Source: an uncultured Prevotella sp.
Lineage (GTDB): Bacteria; Bacteroidota; Bacteroidia; Bacteroidales; Bacteroidaceae
NCBI GenBank assembly: GCA_905234845.1
Contig: CAJOIW010000006.1
Span: forward strand, 21,806 to 85,805
Direction: 5' to 3'
DNA length: 64,000 nucleotides
Shown here: positions 26,914-35,654 of the stretch, in pieces
How the letters are laid out: each line of letters starts with the position of its first letter
How positions within the stretch are numbered: the stretch's first letter is position 1
Program-made: the position numbers and the translations under genes
The notes under the pieces: generated by a model
Databases searched by the model: none
What the model was told of the DNA's origin: nothing
Seen by the model: the letters and a program-made list of their open reading frames with translations, nothing else

Positions 26914-28260
26914 TTACCCGTGATTTTCAGTGAAATCGAGCTGCAGGATGCGAGTTGTCTGGTCGGTAACGCGACACTGCTCGCCCGTGCGCAACCCTAC
27001 CACCCAAACAATCTCGCCATGTGCATCTTCGACAACGAGTTGCCGTTGCTTTTGAAAACGGTCAATCTTCTTATTGGTGAGGAAATCGCTGAGCAGTGTG
27101 CTGCCCTTCATGCCAAAGGGCCGGAAGCGGTCGCCTTGCCTGACGGTACGAATGGTAAGAGGGAAACATACCTGATCAGCGTCCAGCGTGGCGCAATAAG
27201 GCTGGTGCGAGGGAGCGAATGCCTCTATTCGCGGTTGGAGAGTAAGCGTCAGGGCGCTATTGTCAGGAAGGCGATAGTTCCCAACAATTGGAAGTGAAAG
27301 GCTGAAGGATCGCGAGGAGCCTTCCTGAGATGACATAGGCTCTACTACCAGAAAACCTCTGTCAAGAAGAAGCCGGTATGTGGATGATTGCCAAGTTCGC
27401 CCTGGCTCACCATTTAGCTGCTGATTTATCTGTGCAATTTGCGAAGCATTAAAGCCCATGGGGTGAAGCAGATGAAAAAGCAGGAGCTCGGGCGCAGGTG
27501 TGGCTTCGATGGCGGTAAGATTAATGCGCTTACCGTCAAAGACACGCGAGACCATTTTGCCCAACGCCGTATCGCAGAAATCGGCCGACTGAGAAAGATG
27601 TCTGGCTGTTTGGTTAAGGGTGTCTGTGATAGAGGGATTAAACGTTTCGAGCAGTGGGATAAGCTGATGGCGTATACGGTTGCGAGTGGCTACGTCTTCA
27701 AGATTCGTCGTGTCGGTCATGAATATCTCATCTTGTTCCGCCAACCAATCAACTATTTCGCTACGACGAAGACAAAGCAACGGCCGTGTGATATGCCCGT
27801 TACGTGGACGCATACCACTCAACCCACGAATTCCCGTGCCACGAATAAGATTAAGCAAGAGAGTCTCGGCATTATCGTCGGCATGATGTGCCACACATAC
27901 GGTTTCCGCGTCCAAGTCCTCGCGCAGTTTTTCAAAATAGCGATAGCGTAGGGCACGGGCAGCCATCTCGATGCTAACTTTATGCGTCTGGGCATAGAGT
28001 CTGGTGTCAAAATGAACGACATGGAACGGTATCTGCTTACGCTGACATAACTCCTGGCAGAAGGCTTCGTCGCGATTACTTTCCTTGCCGCGCAGCTTAA
28101 AATTGCAGTGGACAGCCTCAAGACGATAACCGAGTTCTCCAAGCAAGAGCAGAAGACACACGCTATCAGCGCCACCGCTGAGGGCGACGAGCTGCACACG
28201 GCTCTTGTCGAGCAGACAATAGTCGGCAATATAAGCTTCTACTCGCTTGGTCAGTGTCAT
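26914..28260 (-). CDS. tilS: tRNA(Ile)-lysidine synthetase
   Basis: 448 residues. It modifies the wobble C of tRNA-Ile(CAU) to lysidine with ATP so that AUA is read as Ile. The PP-loop is VALSGGADSVCLL (~24-36), and CVAHHADDNAETLLLNLIRG and GLSGMRP follow as expected. The C-terminal TilS domain (~360-448) is complete. It overlaps the rlmI-like gene by 4 bases, so the two are co-transcribed. Confidence 0.96.
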   Translation of the reverse strand: MTLTKRVEAYIADYCLLDKSRVQLVALSGGADSVCLLLLLGELGYRLEAVHCNFKLRGKESNRDEAFCQELCQRKQIPFHVVHFDTRLYAQTHKVSIEMAARALRYRYFEKLREDLDAETVCVAHHADDNAETLLLNLIRGTGIRGLSGMRPRNGHITRPLLCLRRSEIVDWLAEQDEIFMTDTTNLEDVATRNRIRHQLIPLLETFNPSITDTLNQTARHLSQSADFCDTALGKMVSRVFDGKRINLTAIEATPAPELLLFHLLHPMGFNASQIAQINQQLNGEPGRTWQSSTYRLLLDRGFLVVEPMSSQEGSSRSFSLSLPIVGNYRLPDNSALTLTLQPRIEAFAPSHQPYCATLDADQVCFPLTIRTVRQGDRFRPFGMKGSTLLSDFLTNKKIDRFQKQRQLVVEDAHGEIVWVVGLRTGEQCRVTDQTTRILQLDFTENHG

Positions 28261-29438
28261 TCTACATATAAGACTAATCCTTTCAGGTATTCGCCTTCGG
28301 GATGATAGATGCTGATGGGATGATCGGCTGGCTGATGGAGCTGATGAAGGATGCCCACATTGCGGTGTGCACGCAGTGCCGCAGTAAAGACTGCAGCCTG
28401 GAATTGCTCCTTGCTGACTGCCTGTGAGCAGCTGAATGTGAAGATGATGCCACCTGGTTTTACCTTCTCTATGCCCTTTGCGTTGAGACGGGTATAGCCT
28501 TTCAAGGCGTTATGAAGGGCATGTCGGTGCTTGGCAAAAGCGGGTGGGTCGAGCACGATGAGATCATATTCGCCCGTTGTCTTTTCAAGGAAGCGGAAGG
28601 CATCTTCGCAATAAGCCTGATGCCGCTCATCGTTTGGGAAATTGAGTTCCACATTCTGTCGCGTCAAATCGACAGCCTTCTCCGAGCTGTCCACCGAATG
28701 TACAAGCTCTGCCCCACCCCGCAGGGCATATACCGAGAAACCGCCAGTATAACAAAACATGTTAAGCACACGCTTTCCTTTAGAATACTTTTCGAGCAGC
28801 AAACGGTTGTCACGCTGGTCGACAAAAAAACCTGTCTTCTGTCCTCGCAGCCAGTCGATATGGAATTTCAAATTGTTTTCCACCGCGACATCATCGGCAT
28901 GTCCCCCAACAAGAAAACCATTCTCCGACTCTACGCCAGCCTTGTAGGGCAGCGTGGTTTCACTCTTGTAGAAGATGTTCTCAATATGCAAGTCTTCAAG
29001 TCTCAACAAAGCATTACAAATAGCCATGCGTGCCTCGTGCATACCGACGCTATGTGCCTGTATAACTGCTGTCACACCATAACAATCAACTACCAATCCA
29101 GGTAATTGGTCGCCTTCACCATGAACAAGCCGGAAGGTGTTCCCGTCATCATTCATGGCGATACCTGCCGCCTTTCGCATGGCCAAAGCCTTCTTCAAGC
29201 GGTCGAACCAGAATTCGTCGTTAATCTCCGTGTCCTCAAAAGCAAGCATACGAACGGCAATGGTCCCTAACTGGAAATGCCCGACGCCAAGCAACTCCCC
29301 TTCAGCGGAAATCACACGAACCGTGTCGCCTTCCTTTATGCCCTCATCCATATATGCGAGAGCACCCGAGAAAACCCAGGAATGATGACGCTTGAGACTT
29401 TCATCTTTCCCTTTTTTTAAGTAAACAGCTTGTATCAT
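28257..29438 (-). CDS. Class I rRNA large-subunit methyltransferase (RlmI-like)
   Basis: 393 residues. The N-terminal PUA-like domain (~1-75, HHSWVFSGALAYMDEG) and RlmI-type methyltransferase domain: VLNMFCYTGGFSVYAL (SAM motif I), VDSSEKAVDLTRQNVELN and LIVLDPPAFAKHRHAL (motif IV). The Cys in FTFSCSQ is the likely catalytic base position for m5C. It probably acts on 23S rRNA, as E. coli RlmI does at C1962. First gene of a two-gene unit with tilS. Confidence 0.92.
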   Translation of the reverse strand: MIQAVYLKKGKDESLKRHHSWVFSGALAYMDEGIKEGDTVRVISAEGELLGVGHFQLGTIAVRMLAFEDTEINDEFWFDRLKKALAMRKAAGIAMNDDGNTFRLVHGEGDQLPGLVVDCYGVTAVIQAHSVGMHEARMAICNALLRLEDLHIENIFYKSETTLPYKAGVESENGFLVGGHADDVAVENNLKFHIDWLRGQKTGFFVDQRDNRLLLEKYSKGKRVLNMFCYTGGFSVYALRGGAELVHSVDSSEKAVDLTRQNVELNFPNDERHQAYCEDAFRFLEKTTGEYDLIVLDPPAFAKHRHALHNALKGYTRLNAKGIEKVKPGGIIFTFSCSQAVSKEQFQAAVFTAALRAHRNVGILHQLHQPADHPISIYHPEGEYLKGLVLYVE

Positions 29439-29486
29439 TATTTCAACCCTTCTAGTGACAAAATGACATAAAGAAATTTCAAATTC

Positions 29487-30137
29487 TCAAGTTTCCTCTT
29501 CTGGTGAGGAACTGGGAACAGGATCAACTATTATCAATTGGAAATTACCTGTATTTTCCAACTGTTTAAGCTCTGTGTATATTCTCAGACACGCCCATGC
29601 GTCTAATGCGGCATATTGTCTCTGGCGCTCATTGAGTTCAGGTGCATCCCAATTAGACAACTGCTGACGCTTGTTGATTTTCTTATGGAAAAGATTGGCA
29701 TAGATTTTCTGTAATGCAAGGTCTTCAATACCTATGTTACGGACAATATTCTGCAGGTCGATGAAATTGCCGGGAGTGAATTCCTCCCGACGGCGAAGCG
29801 AGAGCAAATCATCATGCCACGACAAGCCTATCATAGGTACATTCACATTCTCAAGCAGTTTTTTCACAGACGGTGTCATCCCCATTTTATTCAGTCGGAA
29901 AAGAAAACATTCTTTCTGTGTAGCCACCTGAAGAAGGGATACCTTATATTGTTTTCCCGGATGAAACGATGGTCTTGTCTCCGTATCCACTCCCAGCATA
30001 TCGCAAGAAAGCAGGTAGCGGACAGCCCTTCGCGCGTCTGGCTCATTTGTTATTACCACAATATTCCCGTCGAATGTTTCAACGGGAAGTGATGAGAGTT
30101 TCTGCTTATCGTACTTATTGTATATGAGCCTCGACAT
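29487..30137 (-). CDS. RNase D-like 3'-5' exonuclease
   Basis: 216 residues, only the DEDDy exonuclease domain without HRDC domains. Exo I: MLGVDTETRPSF (D and E); Exo II: MIGLSWHDDLLSL; Exo III: RQRQYAALDAWACLRIY with Tyr and Asp. This stand-alone form is common in Bacteroidetes. It probably trims RNA 3' ends; DNA as substrate is also possible. It has its own -7 box at 30162-30169 (minus). Confidence 0.9.
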   Translation of the reverse strand: MSRLIYNKYDKQKLSSLPVETFDGNIVVITNEPDARRAVRYLLSCDMLGVDTETRPSFHPGKQYKVSLLQVATQKECFLFRLNKMGMTPSVKKLLENVNVPMIGLSWHDDLLSLRRREEFTPGNFIDLQNIVRNIGIEDLALQKIYANLFHKKINKRQQLSNWDAPELNERQRQYAALDAWACLRIYTELKQLENTGNFQLIIVDPVPSSSPEEET

Positions 30138-30161
30138 GAGTATTTTTTATCTAACAAAGTG

Positions 30162-30169
30162 CAAAATTA
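30162..30169 (-). promoter_or_regulatory. -7 box of the exonuclease gene
   Basis: TAATTTTG on the minus strand, ~25 bases before the ATG. Confidence 0.65.
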
Positions 30170-30212
30170 GAAAAAAGTTGCGAAAATATGGCAGTTTCTT
30201 ATTTTTTTCCAT

Positions 30213-30220
30213 TATTTTTG
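30213..30220 (+). promoter_or_regulatory. -7 box of ftsK
   Basis: TATTTTTG, 28 bases before the chosen ATG at 30248 and inside the longest open frame, which rules out the start at 30188. Confidence 0.7.
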
Positions 30221-30247
30221 CATGGAATTTTCAGCATATCAGAAAAA

Positions 30248-32650
30248 ATGGTAAAGAAAAAGACAAATAAGAAGTCCAAGAACATCAAAGAAGCCATTGG
30301 GTTACAGAATATTCTCAGCAACGAAAAAACCGATTTCCTGTTAGGAATCATCTTGTTCGCCCTATCCATATATGTCATCATCGCAATGATTTCTTATTTC
30401 AGTACTGGTCAAGCCGATCAAAGCGCATTAGAAGGCATGAGACCAGGCCAGTGGCTGAACACGAATCATGAGTTTACAAACTACTGCGGCAGCTTTGGAG
30501 CTATCATTGCCTATGCGCTGATTACACTGAACTTCGGTCTGCCGGCTTTTTTCATTCCGGCTTTCACGGTATTGGTAGCTCTGCAATTGATGGGGGCATA
30601 TAGGATAAATCTGCTCAAATGGTTTTTCGGCATGGCCGTTGTGATGATATGGAGTTCTGTGACATTTGCTAAGTTTCTCACCCCCATCATGGGCAATCAA
30701 GTATTCAACCCTGGAGGAAATCATGGAGCCTACTGCGTGCAACATCTCGAAAACCTTGTCGGATCGCCAGGACTGACTGCTATCTTGGCTTTGGTTGCCA
30801 TCGTATTCCTGACCTTCCTAAGCGCAGAAACCATCACCGTCATCAGGAAAACCCTTAATCCAGGACTTTTGATGAACAAGATAAAATTCTCGGTCACCAA
30901 TAATAAAGAGCCTGAAAACATCTATGAGACTCCGCGCGACCCCGAGCCTGCCACCGTCATTGACACTACTGTGTTTGACAATCCCGAAGAAGAGAAAGGC
31001 AAAAGTGACAATACGACAACCAAACCCTCCAGCAATGAACCCTCCGTCACAGTAGGACGCGGAAAAGAAGAGGAAAAGGCCGATGGCAAGCGAGTCGCGG
31101 CAGAAACCGACCTCAGCAAGCCTATCAATCCTCGGGAGCCTTTTACCAGATATAAGTTCCCCACTCTCAGCCTGCTGAAGAAATATGATAACGACGGTAA
31201 GCCTGAGGTCGACATGGAGGAAATCAAGGCCAATAACAACCGCATCGTAGAGGTGCTCAGCTCGTTTGGTGTTTCTATCCGCGAAATCAAATGTACCGTA
31301 GGTCCTACGATTACACTCTACGAGATTACTCCTGCCGAGGGTGTGCGTATTGCGAGAATACGAAACCTCGAAGACGATATCGCCCTCAGCCTCGCCGCAC
31401 TGGGCATACGTATCATTGCGCCCATGCCTGGCAAGGGCACCATCGGAATAGAAGTGCCCAACAAGAAACCGAACATTGTGTCGATGGAGAGCATTCTCAA
31501 CTCACGCAAGTTCCAGGAGTCAACCATGGAACTGCCTATCGCACTCGGAAAGACCATCACCAACGAGGTCTATATGGCTGATCTCGCAAAGATTCCCCAC
31601 TTGCTCGTCGCCGGTGCTACCGGACAAGGTAAGTCAGTAGGTCTGAACGCCATCATCACCTCACTGCTCTACAAGAAGCATCCTAACGAGCTCAAGTTCG
31701 TGCTTGTCGACCCGAAGAAGGTGGAGTTCAGCGTCTATGCCAGTATTGCCGACCATTTCATGGCTTGCCTGCCCGAAAACGATGAAGAGCCGATTATCAC
31801 CGATGTGACAAAAGTGGTGCGCACCCTGAACGCGCTTTGCGCTCTGATGGATAAGCGCTACAATTTACTGAAGATGGTGCATGCGAAGAATATCAAGGAA
31901 TACAACCAGAAATACGTCAACCATCAACTTAATCTGACCGACGGCCACGACTACATGCCCTACATTGTTGTCATCATCGATGAGTTCGGCGACCTCATCA
32001 TGACCGCAGGTAAAGAAATCGAACGGCCCATCTGCCGCATCGCGCAGCTGGCACGTGCCGTGGGTATTCACATGGTCATCGCCACCCAGCGCCCCACTAC
32101 CAACATCATCACAGGTACCATCAAGGCCAACTTCCCTGGCCGCATGGCCTTCCGCGTGATGTCGCAAATCGATTCAAGAACCATTCTCGACCAAAAGGGA
32201 GCCGACCAACTGGTGGGACGCGGCGACATGCTCATCAAGCAAGGCGGCGACCCCGTGCGCGTACAATGTGCCTTCGTCGACACACCGGAGGTGGAACGCA
32301 TCAACGAATACATTGAAGACCAGCCAGGCCCACAAGAGCCGATGGAACTGCCCGAACCCGTCAGCGAGGAAAGCGGAAGCGGACCTATCGCCGGTGGAGG
32401 CGGAGGAAGCGTTGGAAAACTCGACTCTCTCTTCGAACAAGCCGCACGCTTTATTGTCAACACCCAGCAAGGCTCCACGAGCATGATTCAGCGTAACTTC
32501 GAAATCGGCTACAACCGCGCCGGACGACTGATGGATTCGCTCCACAAGGCCGGCATCGTAGGTCCTGCCCAAGGAAGCAAGCCGCGCGATGTGCTCATCG
32601 CCGACGAGAGTCAGCTAAATGCCATTTTTGAACAATTGAGAAACGCATAG
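30248..32650 (+). CDS. ftsK: DNA translocase FtsK/SpoIIIE
   Basis: 800 residues from the ATG at 30248. It pumps DNA at the division septum and activates XerCD at dif. The N-terminal membrane domain (~35-200) has four hydrophobic segments; then a Glu/Lys/Ser/Pro-rich linker (~215-290); then the alpha/beta motor with Walker A AGATGQGKS (455-463) and Walker B VVIIDEFGDL; and the C-terminal winged-helix gamma domain (ARFIVNTQQGSTSMIQRNFE) that reads KOPS-like sites. A Gly-rich hinge (GPIAGGGGGSVG) precedes gamma. The linker is short compared with E. coli. Confidence 0.97.
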   Translation: MVKKKTNKKSKNIKEAIGLQNILSNEKTDFLLGIILFALSIYVIIAMISYFSTGQADQSALEGMRPGQWLNTNHEFTNYCGSFGAIIAYALITLNFGLPAFFIPAFTVLVALQLMGAYRINLLKWFFGMAVVMIWSSVTFAKFLTPIMGNQVFNPGGNHGAYCVQHLENLVGSPGLTAILALVAIVFLTFLSAETITVIRKTLNPGLLMNKIKFSVTNNKEPENIYETPRDPEPATVIDTTVFDNPEEEKGKSDNTTTKPSSNEPSVTVGRGKEEEKADGKRVAAETDLSKPINPREPFTRYKFPTLSLLKKYDNDGKPEVDMEEIKANNNRIVEVLSSFGVSIREIKCTVGPTITLYEITPAEGVRIARIRNLEDDIALSLAALGIRIIAPMPGKGTIGIEVPNKKPNIVSMESILNSRKFQESTMELPIALGKTITNEVYMADLAKIPHLLVAGATGQGKSVGLNAIITSLLYKKHPNELKFVLVDPKKVEFSVYASIADHFMACLPENDEEPIITDVTKVVRTLNALCALMDKRYNLLKMVHAKNIKEYNQKYVNHQLNLTDGHDYMPYIVVIIDEFGDLIMTAGKEIERPICRIAQLARAVGIHMVIATQRPTTNIITGTIKANFPGRMAFRVMSQIDSRTILDQKGADQLVGRGDMLIKQGGDPVRVQCAFVDTPEVERINEYIEDQPGPQEPMELPEPVSEESGSGPIAGGGGGSVGKLDSLFEQAARFIVNTQQGSTSMIQRNFEIGYNRAGRLMDSLHKAGIVGPAQGSKPRDVLIADESQLNAIFEQLRNA

Positions 32651-32702
32651 ATTCAATTCCAAGAACGATAGCTTTATCAATCATAAAACGTACATTCTCA
32701 AC

Positions 32703-33311
32703 ATGAAAAAGATAGCTTTATTATTCATAACATGTGCTCTTTGCGTCACGACCTTTGCGCAAAGCAGTACACAGGCCCGCGCCATTCTCGACAAGACGGC
32801 AAAGACCATCGGACGGGCAGACGGTGCGCAGGCCGATTTCACCATGTCAAGCCCAAAAGCGGGAAGCGTGTCGGGAACTGTCTACATCAAGGGCAACAAG
32901 TTTCATGCCCGCACACCACAAGCAATTGTATGGTTCAATGGCAAAACGCAATGGAGCTATATGAAAAATACTGACGAAGTAAGCCTCTCCACTCCCACTC
33001 AAGCACAGCAGATGGCCATGAACCCCTATACCTTTATAAATATGTATAAAAGTGGCTTCGCACTAAGTGTGAAGAACGAGGGAAGCAACTATGTCGTAAA
33101 ACTCGCCGCTCAAAACAAACAACGCAGCGTTCAGGAGATGTATGTCACGATAAACAAAAAGACCTACGTTCCATCGTTGATAAGAATGCGTCAAGGACAG
33201 ACATGGTCAACCATCAACATTCGCAATTTCAAGGCCAAAAACCAACCGAACAGCCTTTTCACCTTTAACGCCAAAGACTATCCAACTGCTGAGATTATCG
33301 ACCTTAGGTAA
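32703..33311 (+). CDS. LolA-like outer-membrane lipoprotein carrier
   Basis: 202 residues with a signal peptide ending at FAQ. The LolA fold is indicated by ADFTMSSPKAGSVSGTVYIK, KFHARTPQAIVWFNGKTQW and the strand pattern to the end. LolA shuttles lipoproteins through the periplasm. A possible alternative is one of the LolA-like paralogs linked to other lipids. It lies 52 bases after ftsK on the same strand, a frequent order in Bacteroidetes. Confidence 0.85.
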   Translation: MKKIALLFITCALCVTTFAQSSTQARAILDKTAKTIGRADGAQADFTMSSPKAGSVSGTVYIKGNKFHARTPQAIVWFNGKTQWSYMKNTDEVSLSTPTQAQQMAMNPYTFINMYKSGFALSVKNEGSNYVVKLAAQNKQRSVQEMYVTINKKTYVPSLIRMRQGQTWSTINIRNFKAKNQPNSLFTFNAKDYPTAEIIDLR

Positions 33312-33322
33312 ACAGATTCAGA

Positions 33323-34831
33323 ATGACACTATTCGAGATTTTCAAGACGCTTCGACGGCATCGTAAACTGGCCGAAAAGCGCAGCATGAATTTTGAGCAG
33401 AACAAAGCCGCAAAATATCTTATTTGGTTTCTCGGCGCTTTTATCATCATCTACCTTATATTTTTTGCGGTGATGTTCGCCTTGATAGCCAACGACAGTG
33501 ACACCACCACTTCCGTTGAATTTATCTTCGGCCTCTTCCCTTTCATTCTTACGCTCGACTTCCTATTCCGTTTTACGGCCCAGCAGACCCCGTCACAGAT
33601 TATCAAGCCGTACGTGCTATTGCCCTTGCCGCGCTATGCCTGCATCGACTCGTTCATTGCGTCATCGCTTTTCACCTCAAGCAATTTCATTTGGTTTGCC
33701 ATGCTTGTTCCCTACCTGCTTATGGCCGTTGTGTTTAGTCATGGCTTTTGGTTGTCGGTAGCCATCCTTGTCTTCTTCTGGTTATTGATTTTGCTCAATA
33801 GCCAATGGTATATTGTTGTCCGTACACTCATCAACGACACAATAGCTTGGTGGCTTCTGCCATTAGGTGTATATGCCCTTGTCTTTGCCCCAGCCTACAT
33901 CGGTAAACATGCGGGAATGAGCACACTCTTCAAAGACTATGCGAGCATTGGAAAACTATTCGCAGATGGTAGCCCGTGGCCATGGCTTGTCGTCATTGCA
34001 TTGCTGACGATAATCATTCTCGTCAATCGGCGGATGCAGTATACCCACATCTGGAAAGAGCTCTCACGTACCGAGACCACCCATTTGCATCATGTCAGCC
34101 GATTCAACTTCCTTTCAGGATATGGCGAGATCGGACAGTACATCGCTCTGGAGATAAAAACCATTCTCCGCAATAAGAATCCACGCAAAGGTTTCATTTT
34201 CGGCACCGTTATCGTATTAGGTTTTAGTTCTATCATCTCACTGACCGACATCTACGACTCTCCATTTATGACGAATTTCTGGTGCCTATACAACTATGTC
34301 ATCTATGGCGCGATGATGCTCGTGCGTGTCATGTGCAACGAAGGCAACTATATCGATTGTCTAATGGTGCGCAAAGAGAACATCCTCAGCTTGCTCCGCG
34401 CCAAATATGCTTTCTATTCTATTATGTTGCTCTTTCCCTTCCTGCTTATGCTTCCTACCGTGTTTAGCGGTAAGTGGACACTGCTCATGCTTATTTCTTA
34501 TGCCGTCTTCACAGCAGGATTTCAGTATTTTGTACTCTTTCAGCTGGCTGTCTATAACAAGCAAACTATTCCACTGAACACAAAGTTCATCAGCAAGGGA
34601 GGAATGGAGAACAACTATTTCCAGTTTGCCGCAGAAATGGTGAACTTCATCATACCCATGATATTTGTCTCCGTCCTGCAAGCCTTCCTCAGCAACACGG
34701 TTTCCTATATCATCCTACTTATCATCGGGCTATTCTTCATTGCCACCCATCGATTGTGGCTACGCAACATCTATAACCGACTCATGACCCGAAGATACCG
34801 TAATATGGAAGGCTTCCGCGCGTCAAGATAA
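33323..34831 (+). CDS. DUF5687 polytopic membrane protein
   Basis: 502 residues with about eleven hydrophobic segments; resembles ABC-2-type permeases without its own ATPase. The N-terminal MTLFEIFKTLRRHRKLAEKR is amphipathic and basic. DUF5687 proteins are usually coded with an ABC ATPase, but none lies here, so a partner would have to come from elsewhere. It begins 11 bases after the lolA-like gene, and a DUF4491 gene follows. Confidence 0.82.
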   Translation: MTLFEIFKTLRRHRKLAEKRSMNFEQNKAAKYLIWFLGAFIIIYLIFFAVMFALIANDSDTTTSVEFIFGLFPFILTLDFLFRFTAQQTPSQIIKPYVLLPLPRYACIDSFIASSLFTSSNFIWFAMLVPYLLMAVVFSHGFWLSVAILVFFWLLILLNSQWYIVVRTLINDTIAWWLLPLGVYALVFAPAYIGKHAGMSTLFKDYASIGKLFADGSPWPWLVVIALLTIIILVNRRMQYTHIWKELSRTETTHLHHVSRFNFLSGYGEIGQYIALEIKTILRNKNPRKGFIFGTVIVLGFSSIISLTDIYDSPFMTNFWCLYNYVIYGAMMLVRVMCNEGNYIDCLMVRKENILSLLRAKYAFYSIMLLFPFLLMLPTVFSGKWTLLMLISYAVFTAGFQYFVLFQLAVYNKQTIPLNTKFISKGGMENNYFQFAAEMVNFIIPMIFVSVLQAFLSNTVSYIILLIIGLFFIATHRLWLRNIYNRLMTRRYRNMEGFRASR

Positions 34832-34842
34832 ACACTTTTTCA

Positions 34843-35154
34843 ATGCATTTCACTGGTATCATCATCGCTGTTTCAACCTTTCTGATTATCGGTCTTTGCC
34901 ATCCGCTCGTCATCAAGACAGAATATTACTGGGGCACACGCTACTGGTGGCTATGGCTTGTAGCAGGCATCGGCTGCATTTGTACGGCACTCTTCATCGA
35001 AAATGTCGTCTTTTCCTCCTTGCTTGGTGTGACGGGAGCGTCATTTCTCTGGGGCATAGGCGAGTTGTTTGCACAAAAGAAACGGGTAGAAAAAGGATGG
35101 TTTCCCATGAATCCTAAACGCCGTAACGAATACCTACAATCCGATGAAGACTGA
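34843..35154 (+). CDS. DUF4491 membrane protein
   Basis: 103 residues, three membrane segments (~5-22, ~32-50, ~53-75), Trp/Tyr-rich between the first two (YYWGTRYWWLWL), with a basic C-terminal tail ending PKRRNEY. Matches the DUF4491 family, of unknown function. It overlaps rlmH by 11 bases; DUF5687-DUF4491-rlmH form one run. Confidence 0.88.
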   Translation: MHFTGIIIAVSTFLIIGLCHPLVIKTEYYWGTRYWWLWLVAGIGCICTALFIENVVFSSLLGVTGASFLWGIGELFAQKKRVEKGWFPMNPKRRNEYLQSDED

Positions 35155-35614
35155 ACTGCTACTTGTAGGAAAGACTACAAATAAACACATTACGGCATTG
35201 CTCGACGACTATGCCCAGCGAATAACGCACTACATGCCTTTCGCCATTACCGTAATCCCCGAGCTGAAGAATACAAAGAATCTCAGTGAGGAGCAGCAGA
35301 AGCAACGCGAAGGACAACTTATCCTCGGACACTTACAATCCTCCGATTACCTCGTTCTCCTCGACGAGCACGGAAAAGAACTGCGTAGCATCGAACTGGC
35401 TGAATGGCTCACGACAAAGCAAATCACCGCCCGACGACTGGTATTTGTCATTGGTGGTCCTTACGGATTCTCACAAGACGTCTATCAACGAGCCAACGAA
35501 CAGTTGTCGCTCTCTCGCCTCACCTTTTCTCATCAGATGGTTCGCGCCATCCTCACTGAGCAAATCTATCGCGCCTGTACCATCATCAAAGGCGAACCCT
35601 ATCACCATGAATAG
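35144..35614 (+). CDS. rlmH: 23S rRNA pseudouridine-1915 N3-methyltransferase
   Basis: 156 residues, the SPOUT-class enzyme that methylates pseudouridine 1915 of 23S rRNA. Diagnostic motifs: LLDEHGKELRSIELAEWL, LVFVIGGPYGFSQDVY (SAM knot) and the C-terminal LTFSHQMVRAILTEQIYRAC. Complete length. It overlaps DUF4491 by 11 bases; the GH31 gene starts 40 bases after its stop. Confidence 0.97.
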   Translation: MKTELLLVGKTTNKHITALLDDYAQRITHYMPFAITVIPELKNTKNLSEEQQKQREGQLILGHLQSSDYLVLLDEHGKELRSIELAEWLTTKQITARRLVFVIGGPYGFSQDVYQRANEQLSLSRLTFSHQMVRAILTEQIYRACTIIKGEPYHHE

Positions 35615-35654
35615 AATAAAAAATGATAAATTAAATCATAAAACAACAAAGACT